From RGIG5299 sp045542315 (lineage in GTDB: Bacteria > Bacillota > Clostridia > Oscillospirales > RGIG5299), in NCBI GenBank assembly GCA_045542315.1, contig JAZQKU010000061.1, positions 1 through 6,883 on the forward strand: 6,883 nucleotides of DNA. The letters are read 5' to 3'. How positions within the stretch are numbered: the stretch's first letter is position 1; each line of letters opens with the position of its first letter. Under the pieces are notes generated by a model. It searched no databases. It saw only the letters and a program-made list of their open reading frames with translations, and was not told where the DNA came from. A program made the position numbers and the translations under genes. This document shows positions 1 through 4,054 of the stretch, one piece after another.

Positions 1-111
1 GCCTTCGAGGGTAGAGTTAAATGAATTTGCCGCAAAACGGACACCCGCCGCAACTATATAAAATATTATAACCGAAAGAGAGGCTGCTATAACCTTTAAA
101 AGCTTTTTCAT
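1..111 (-). CDS. N-terminus of an unidentified exported or membrane-anchored protein (partial)
   Basis: The frame opens with ATG at 111 on the minus strand and stays open for 37 codons to the window edge, so only the N-terminus is visible. It begins MKKLLKVIAASLS, a basic N-region followed by a hydrophobic stretch (about residues 5-24). It then turns polar (RFAANSFNSTLEG), which fits a Sec signal peptide or a signal anchor. No clear signal peptidase site is decisive. A candidate extended -10 lies upstream. The gene is divergent from the sleB-like gene, and the two start codons are about 135 bases apart. No family can be assigned from 37 residues. The start is supported by the typical MKK opening, but no strong Shine-Dalgarno sequence is seen (only GGTGATAAAA before the ATG). 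That it is a real gene is fairly likely; its function is unknown. Confidence 0.6.
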   Translation of the reverse strand, partial: MKKLLKVIAASLSVIIFYIVAAGVRFAANSFNSTLEG

Positions 112-134
112 TTTTATCACCGTTTTTTTCTTAT

Positions 135-143
135 ATTGTAACA
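135..143 (-). promoter_or_regulatory. Extended -10 promoter element for the leftward gene
   Basis: Read on the minus strand, the sequence TGTTACAAT combines the TGn extension with a -10 hexamer TACAAT, one mismatch from TATAAT. It lies about 24 bases upstream of the minus-strand ATG at 111. No good -35 hexamer is seen at 16-18 bases, as is common for extended -10 promoters. Assignment is by position and motif only. Confidence 0.4.
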
Positions 144-201
144 CAGTTGACGCTAAAAATCTTGAATTTTTCATTAACAATGATGAATAAAGGCGTTTTT
201 T

Positions 202-229
202 AGGTAAAAACTACCCAAAAAGGTAAAAA
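202..229 (+). repeat. Direct repeat AGGTAAAAA x2 upstream of the sleB-like gene
   Basis: The 9-mer AGGTAAAAA occurs at 202-210 and 221-229, starting 19 bases apart (roughly two helical turns), with CTACCC between them. The second copy directly abuts the ribosome binding site of the gene at 247. The spacing could suit a regulator or be chance in an A-rich leader. I could not match it confidently to a sporulation sigma factor promoter, although the gene is expected to be forespore-expressed from what is known of SleB in Bacillus. Confidence 0.3.
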
Positions 230-246
230 TAAGGAAGGAAACAGCT

Positions 247-942
247 ATGAAAAAACTAAAGGCTTTTGTATTAAGACTCTTTTTGTGGCTTGCCGTTTCG
301 GTTGTAACGGTCGTGAGTGTCGGCGCGGTTGAGGCGCATCAGGCCGAAAATACCCTTTCGAGACTCGGCTCGCAGGGTGAAGAGGTAAGGCTCGTTCAGG
401 AAAAGCTCATATCAAAGGGGTACCTTTGCAAGGGCGACGCCGACGGCATCTTCGGCACCAAAACCCTGAATGCGGTAAAGCGCTATCAGAAGGATAACGG
501 ACTCGTTGCCGACGGCATCGTCGGCGCAAAAACGTTACAGTCACTCGGAATAAAGGAATCGGAGAAAAATAATCCCAACCGCGATAAAAACCTCGAGCTT
601 CTTGCAAGAGTTATTTCCGCCGAGGCACGCGGCGAACCCTACGAGGGACAGGTGGCAGTCGGAGCCGTGGTTTTGAACAGAGTAAAGCACCCCTCTTTTC
701 CAAACACCGTTTCTGCGGTCATATACCAGAAGGGGGCCTTTGATACGGTGACCGACGGGCAGATAAATTTAGAGCCCACCGATTCCGCATACCGTGCCGC
801 AGCCGACGCGATGGCGGGTGTTGACCCCACGGGCGGCTGCATCTATTTCTACGACCCCCGCTACACCTCGAATAAATATATGCTTTCACTTGCAATTTCC
901 TACCGCGTCGGCAACCACGTATTTTCAAAAGGCCCCAATTAA
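247..942 (+). CDS. sleB: SleB-like spore cortex-lytic enzyme (germination)
   Basis: This 231-residue exported protein should cleave spore cortex peptidoglycan during germination; in the SleB family the activity is a lytic transglycosylase specific for cortex with muramic-delta-lactam. Seen: a signal peptide (residues 1-30, plausible cleavage after VEA), a peptidoglycan-binding domain 1 (about 41-101, with Q51, DGIFG at 66-70, T73, AV/RYQ at 77-81 and DGIVG at 89-93), then the catalytic SleB/CwlJ hydrolase-2 domain (about 115-228). The family signature AEARGEPYEGQVAVGAVVLNRV is intact. E126 aligns with the known catalytic glutamate, and the C-terminus has the usual VGNHVF. The peptidoglycan-binding domain separates it from CwlJ, which lacks one. 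It is shorter than Bacillus SleB (about 305 residues), chiefly in the linker. AAGGAAGG at 231-238 sits 8 bases before the ATG and fixes the start. Bacillus sleB is followed by ypeB; here the next gene is trpB and no ypeB is present. No terminator follows the stop. Confidence 0.9.
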   Translation: MKKLKAFVLRLFLWLAVSVVTVVSVGAVEAHQAENTLSRLGSQGEEVRLVQEKLISKGYLCKGDADGIFGTKTLNAVKRYQKDNGLVADGIVGAKTLQSLGIKESEKNNPNRDKNLELLARVISAEARGEPYEGQVAVGAVVLNRVKHPSFPNTVSAVIYQKGAFDTVTDGQINLEPTDSAYRAAADAMAGVDPTGGCIYFYDPRYTSNKYMLSLAISYRVGNHVFSKGPN

Positions 943-950
943 AAAATATA

Positions 951-979
951 TTGACAAATTTCCTTTTGAGTGTTATAAT
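951..979 (+). promoter_or_regulatory. Consensus SigA promoter of the trpB T-box leader
   Basis: TTGACA at 951-956, a 17-base spacer and TATAAT at 974-979 match the housekeeping consensus at every position. TG at 971-972 adds an extended -10. Transcription should start near 985-987. The -35 begins only 8 bases after the sleB stop codon. A promoter this strong fits attenuation control, in which initiation is constitutive and the downstream T-box decides readthrough. Confidence 0.9.
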
Positions 980-985
980 GATTAA

Positions 986-1256
986 AATGATATTAAACCG
1001 TTGACGCGGAGATAACGGCAATCATGCCTTTACAGAGAGCCCGTGACGATGAGAGTCGGGTATGAAACAGGTTGTCAAATGGACCGCTGAGGGTGCAGTC
1101 AAATGCCTTTTGGCAGAGTATTCTGCAACGTACGGCACACGTAAGCTGTCGGGGATATGATAGTATCCCGTAAGTGCGCGTTTAACGCGAATCAAGGTGG
1201 CACCGCGGATTTTGTTTATTCGCCCTTGACAGATTACCTTCTGTCAGGGGTTTTTT
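986..1256 (+). promoter_or_regulatory. T-box riboswitch, tRNA-Trp specific, controlling trpB
   Basis: The leader binds tRNA-Trp and terminates transcription unless the tRNA is uncharged. Stem I base: TTGAC 1001-1005 pairs with GTCAA 1098-1102, and GCGG 1006-1009 with CCGC 1084-1087. A distal helix pairs CCCG 1040-1043 with CGGG 1057-1060. The conserved AGAGAG block (1034-1039) and the context AAATGGACC-GCTGAG place the specifier codon at 1080-1082, TGG (Trp). Further hairpins are at 1113-1126 and 1152-1169 (the latter stem III-like). The T-box is at about 1191-1207 (AATCAAGGTGGCACCGCG). The antiterminator can be drawn exactly: CAAGG 1193-1197 pairs with CCTTG 1224-1228, a 7-base bulge spans 1198-1204, and GCG 1205-1207 pairs with CGC 1221-1223. 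The bulge carries TGGC; its C is complementary to the G discriminator base expected of bacterial tRNA-Trp, independently agreeing with the specifier. The antiterminator and terminator share 1223-1228 and are mutually exclusive. Confidence 0.95.
1223..1256 (+). terminator. Intrinsic terminator of the T-box leader
   Basis: CCCTTGACAG (1223-1232) pairs with CTGTCAGGGG (1241-1250), a 10-base-pair stem with one G-T pair, around an 8-base loop, followed by six T (1251-1256). Its 5' strand overlaps the 3' strand of the antiterminator, so it is the OFF state of the T-box. It would also stop transcripts reading through from sleB. Confidence 0.92.
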
Positions 1257-1277
1257 GTTATGTTACTTACAAAGCGA

Positions 1278-1292
1278 TGGCAAATCTTGCCA
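1278..1292 (+). other. Short hairpin between the leader terminator and the trpB RBS
   Basis: TGGCAA (1278-1283) and TTGCCA (1287-1292) form a perfect 6-base-pair stem with a 3-base loop. No T-run follows, so it is not an intrinsic terminator. It lies in the readthrough part of the leader, about 30 bases before the trpB Shine-Dalgarno sequence. It may affect mRNA stability or be incidental. Confidence 0.3.
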
Positions 1293-1334
1293 AAAGAAAT
1301 TTAACTTCTCAACATATTTTCGGAGGAAAGAAAA

Positions 1335-2552
1335 ATGAAATTCAATAACGTTGATTTTGATACCTATTTTAAAAATTATCCCGATAAAAACGGCTATTTC
1401 GGCAAATACGGCGGCTCCTACATAACTCCCGAGCTTCAGAAGGCCATGGACGAAATAACCGAAGCCTATTTCACCATCTGCAAGTCGGCAAAGTTTATAA
1501 GCGAGCTTCGCCGCATAAGAAGAGATTTTCAGGGACGTCCCACCCCTATTTCTCACCTCGAGCGCCTTTCCAATTCACTTGGAAACGTTCAGCTTTACGT
1601 AAAGCGTGAGGATCTTAACCACACCGGCGCTCACAAATTGAACCACTGCATGGGCGAGGCGCTCCTTGCAAAGTTTATGGGCAAGAAAAAGGTCATTGCC
1701 GAAACCGGCGCAGGTCAGCACGGTGTTGCTCTTGCCACCGCCGCCGCATATTTCGGTCTTGAGTGCGATATCTATATGGGATCCGTTGACATAAAGAAGC
1801 AGGCTCCCAACGTTGCGAGAATGAAGATACTCGGCGCAAACGTCGTTGAGGTAACTCACGGTCTTCAGACTCTCAAGGAGGCGGTTGATGCAGCCTTCGC
1901 AGCCTACGCAAGAGAGTATAAAGATGCGATCTATTGCATCGGCTCGGTGCTCGGTCCCCACCCCTTCCCGATGATGGTGCGCGATTTCCAGAGCGTTGTG
2001 GGAATTGAGGCAAGGGAGCAGTTTACGTCTATGACGGGCGAGCTTCCCGACGCTATCGTCGCCTGCGTTGGCGGCGGCTCAAACGCTGCGGGATTTTTCT
2101 CGGGCTTCCTTAACGATCCCGTTGACATCTACGGAATCGAGCCTCTCGGAAGAGGCGCAAAGCTCGGCGACCACGCCGCAAGCCTTCAGTACGGCACCGA
2201 GGGCGTTATGCACGGCTTCAACAGCATAATGCTCAAGGACGAAAACGGCGAGCCCGCACCCGTTTACTCGGTAGCAAGCGGACTTGACTATCCCTCTTCA
2301 GGCCCCGAGCACGCATTCCTTCACGAGCTTGGCAGAGTTAAATACGACGTTATCGACGATAACGACGCTATCGACGCCTTCTTCACCCTTTCCCGTCTTG
2401 AGGGCATTATTCCCGCAATCGAAAGCTCTCACGCCGTTGCCTACGGCATAAAGCTTGCAAAGCAGATGGGCAGAGGCTCTGTGCTTATCAACCTCTCGGG
2501 CAGAGGCGATAAGGATATGGATTACGTCCTCGAGAACTTCGGAATGAGATAA
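1335..2552 (+). CDS. trpB: Tryptophan synthase beta chain (TrpB)
   Basis: This 405-residue cytoplasmic PLP enzyme condenses indole with L-serine to give L-tryptophan. Its length is normal for the family. Key positions are all present: K101 in GAHKLNH (PLP Schiff base), E123 in AETGAGQHG (catalytic glutamate), the phosphate-binding GGGSN at 246-250, D318 in GLDYP (the closure aspartate of the COMM/active-site region), E363 in ESSHA and S388 in LSGRGDKD (PLP ring nitrogen). The RPTP motif at 68-71 and GPHPFPMMVRDFQ at 207-219 are typical of TrpB1. Sequence style (HKLNHCMGEALLAKFMGK) resembles the Campylobacter-like TrpB branch from memory rather than the longer TrpB2. GGAGG at 1322-1326, 8 bases before the ATG, sets the start. 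Regulation is by the tRNA-Trp T-box upstream. A terminator follows directly, so trpB is transcribed alone. No trpA is adjacent; it may be elsewhere in the genome, or the enzyme may salvage free indole. Confidence 0.97.
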   Translation: MKFNNVDFDTYFKNYPDKNGYFGKYGGSYITPELQKAMDEITEAYFTICKSAKFISELRRIRRDFQGRPTPISHLERLSNSLGNVQLYVKREDLNHTGAHKLNHCMGEALLAKFMGKKKVIAETGAGQHGVALATAAAYFGLECDIYMGSVDIKKQAPNVARMKILGANVVEVTHGLQTLKEAVDAAFAAYAREYKDAIYCIGSVLGPHPFPMMVRDFQSVVGIEAREQFTSMTGELPDAIVACVGGGSNAAGFFSGFLNDPVDIYGIEPLGRGAKLGDHAASLQYGTEGVMHGFNSIMLKDENGEPAPVYSVASGLDYPSSGPEHAFLHELGRVKYDVIDDNDAIDAFFTLSRLEGIIPAIESSHAVAYGIKLAKQMGRGSVLINLSGRGDKDMDYVLENFGMR

Positions 2553-2557
2553 AAATT

Positions 2558-2588
2558 ATACCCGAGCGGAAATCCGCTTGGGTATTTT
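2558..2588 (+). terminator. Intrinsic terminator after trpB
   Basis: ATACCCGAGCGG (2558-2569) pairs with CCGCTTGGGTAT (2574-2585) over 12 base pairs with one G-T pair and an AAAT loop. A short T-run (2585-2588, then AATTTT) follows. It starts 6 bases after the stop codon and makes trpB a single-gene unit. Confidence 0.88.
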
Positions 2589-2598
2589 AATTTTAAAA

Positions 2599-2627
2599 TT
2601 GAACTTTTTAAACAGCTGTGATATAAT
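2599..2627 (+). promoter_or_regulatory. SigA promoter of the nitroreductase-SDR operon
   Basis: TTGAAC at 2599-2604 (two mismatches from consensus), a 17-base spacer, TATAAT at 2622-2627, and an extended -10 TGA at 2619-2621. It lies about 34 bases before the ATG at 2661. No clear operator is seen around it. Confidence 0.82.
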
Positions 2628-2660
2628 AAATAAAAAGCTTATGTAAATGGGGTCACGAAA

Positions 2661-3191
2661 ATGAATTTTACCGAAATCGCAGAAAACAGACAGTCAACCC
2701 GAAGCTACGATCCCGCCAAAGAGATAGAGGAGGAAAAGCTCCTTGCTATTTTAAATGCGGCGCGTCTTTCGCCCTCCGCCTGCAACGGTCAACCCTATAA
2801 AATCACCGTGTGCAAGGGCGAGGCGGCAAAAAGCGTTGCAAAGGCAACGCAGGGAATGGGAATGAATAAATTTGCCTCCGACGCTCCCGTGCTTTTGGTC
2901 ATTTCCGAAATGCCCTACGTTAAAACGGCGGCCCTCGGGGCAAAACTCAAGAATAACGACTATCGCTCGATAGATATCGGCATCGCGGCGGCGTATATTA
3001 CAGCGGAAGCGGCGGCAAGAGGAATAGGAAGCTGCATTCTCGGCTGGCTCGACGATGAAAAGATAAGGGAAATTTGCGGCACAAACGGTAAGGCGCGCCT
3101 TGTGATAACTCTCGGCTATCCGAAAGAGGATGATAAGCTTCGCGAAAAAAAGAGAAAGCCGATAAGTGAGCTTGTAAAAACTGTTTTATAA
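2661..3191 (+). CDS. Nitroreductase-family flavoprotein (FMN-dependent oxidoreductase)
   Basis: This 176-residue protein belongs to the nitroreductase superfamily, dimeric cytoplasmic enzymes that bind FMN and use NAD(P)H. Seen: the N-terminal RQSTRSY motif (R10, S12 and R14; FMN phosphate contacts), LSPSACNGQPYK at 36-47 (FMN and active-site loop), the dimer-core helix around 103-121 (SIDIGIAAAYITAEAAARGIG), GSCILGWLD at 123-131 (FMN ring-binding strand and loop), and GYP at 152-154 followed by the basic KKRKP tail. It is at the short end of the family (typically about 170-220 residues). The true substrate cannot be inferred; such proteins reduce nitro compounds, quinones, flavins or enones, and some are dehydrogenases. 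The Shine-Dalgarno sequence is weak (GGGG at 2649-2652). The next gene starts 10 bases after the stop, so the two are surely co-transcribed. Family assignment is firm, function open. Confidence 0.9.
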   Translation: MNFTEIAENRQSTRSYDPAKEIEEEKLLAILNAARLSPSACNGQPYKITVCKGEAAKSVAKATQGMGMNKFASDAPVLLVISEMPYVKTAALGAKLKNNDYRSIDIGIAAAYITAEAAARGIGSCILGWLDDEKIREICGTNGKARLVITLGYPKEDDKLREKKRKPISELVKTVL

Positions 3192-3196
3192 GGTGG
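3191..3196 (+). promoter_or_regulatory. Ribosome binding site that decides the SDR start
   Basis: AGGTGG, five bases before ATG 3202, overlaps the last base of the nitroreductase stop codon. An in-frame GTG at 3193 lies inside this site and would have no Shine-Dalgarno sequence of its own, so the ATG is preferred. Confidence 0.75.
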
Positions 3197-3201
3197 ATAA
3201 A

Positions 3202-3912
3202 ATGTTCGATTTCAAAAACAAGGTCGCCGTAATCACGGGCGGCGCAAGAGGAATAGGGAAATGCATCGCAAATGAGTTCAAGGCCGCAGGCGCAAGCGTT
3301 TATATAATAGACGTTATTCCAAACGACTGCTTCACAGGCGATATTGCCGATAAAGAAAACCTTGAAGAGTTTTCAAAAAAGGTAATATCCGAATGCGGTA
3401 AAATAGATTATCTCATAAATAACGCAGCTCCTGCAATGTGCGGAATAACAAGCGGAAGCTACGAGGATTTTGAATATGCCTTAAAGGTCGGTGTCGCGGC
3501 GCCGTTTTACCTTTCAAAGCTGTTTGCGCCTCATTTTAAAGAGGGAGGAAGCATTGTCAATATCTCCTCCTCGCGTGACAGAATGAGTCAGCCCGAGACC
3601 GAAAGCTATACGGCGGCAAAGGGAGGAATTTCTGCGCTTACTCACGCTCTCGCGGTAAGCCTTGCGGGAAAGGTCAGGGTAAACTCCGTTTCTCCCGGCT
3701 GGATAGACACTTCCCACACCGCTTACACCGGCCCCGACGCCTCACAGCAGCCTGTCGGCAGAGTGGGAGAGCCCAAGGATATATCAAACGCCGTACTCTA
3801 TCTTTGCTCCGATATGGCAGGCTTTATCACGGGGGAAAATACCTGCATCGACGGCGGAATGACCCGCCAAATGATTTACCACGGCGATAACGGCTGGAGT
3901 CTTTTTGAATAA
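3202..3912 (+). CDS. Short-chain dehydrogenase/reductase (classical SDR)
   Basis: This 236-residue cytoplasmic NAD(P)-dependent oxidoreductase has a Rossmann fold. Seen: cofactor motif TGGARGIG (T12 to G19), D37 after the second strand (VYIIDV, suggesting NAD(H) preference), a D47 adenine-site aspartate, INNAA at 72-76 in place of the usual NNAG, S123, Y136 and K140 as catalytic Ser-Tyr-Lys with standard spacing, SPGW after the sixth strand, and a C-terminal CIDGG. The position normally holding the tetrad asparagine is G97 in LKVGVAAPF. I recall a clostridial SDR subgroup with this VGV pattern, so it may be a family trait rather than a defect. Substrate unknown; FabG-like ketoreductase, sugar and steroid dehydrogenases share these motifs. 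ATG 3202 is chosen over in-frame GTG 3193, giving a normal MFDFKNKVAVITGG start. It follows the nitroreductase by 10 bases and ends at a strong terminator. Confidence 0.92.
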   Translation: MFDFKNKVAVITGGARGIGKCIANEFKAAGASVYIIDVIPNDCFTGDIADKENLEEFSKKVISECGKIDYLINNAAPAMCGITSGSYEDFEYALKVGVAAPFYLSKLFAPHFKEGGSIVNISSSRDRMSQPETESYTAAKGGISALTHALAVSLAGKVRVNSVSPGWIDTSHTAYTGPDASQQPVGRVGEPKDISNAVLYLCSDMAGFITGENTCIDGGMTRQMIYHGDNGWSLFE

Positions 3913-3921
3913 AAGAATTTC

Positions 3922-3953
3922 ATTCCCCGCTCGAAAGAGCGGGGAATTTTTTT
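3922..3953 (+). terminator. Strong intrinsic terminator after the nitroreductase-SDR operon
   Basis: ATTCCCCGCTC (3922-3932) and GAGCGGGGAAT (3937-3947) form a perfect 11-base-pair stem closed by a GAAA tetraloop, followed by a run of T to 3953. It starts 10 bases after the SDR stop. Confidence 0.95.
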
Positions 3954-4014
3954 ATGCAGTTTCATTTTTTTATGTTTTTTGAGTGATTTTATTATATATT
4001 GTAGCATTATTATG

Positions 4015-4023
4015 TGATATAAT
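4015..4023 (+). promoter_or_regulatory. Extended -10 promoter of the large esterase gene
   Basis: TGATATAAT supplies a perfect TATAAT (4018-4023) with the TGn extension. At 17 bases upstream there is only TATATT, a poor -35; TTGTAG at 3999-4004 is too close at 13 bases. The 11-base string TGTGATATAAT is identical to that in the promoter at 2617-2627. The stretch 3954-4054 is otherwise very AT-rich with no gene. Confidence 0.65.
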
Positions 4024-4054
4024 TTAAATACACTATTATTTAAGGAGCAAAAAA

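Noticed and set aside
200..231. SigF or SigG promoter for the sleB-like gene
   Set aside because: GGTAAAAATA fits a SigF-like -10 but would place the start within the RBS, and no -35 is correctly spaced. No good SigG -10 is present.
247..942. Assignment as CwlJ instead of SleB
   Set aside because: CwlJ lacks a signal peptide and the N-terminal peptidoglycan-binding domain; both are present here.
1157..1348. A 63-codon plus-strand ORF across the T-box region
   Set aside because: It overlaps the stem III, T-box and terminator structure and runs into trpB out of frame. It has no ribosome binding site and a low-complexity, non-protein-like sequence.
3193..3201. GTG at 3193 as start of the SDR
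   Set aside because: It lies inside the AGGTGG ribosome binding site that serves ATG 3202, and the added residues (VDK) are not part of the Rossmann fold.
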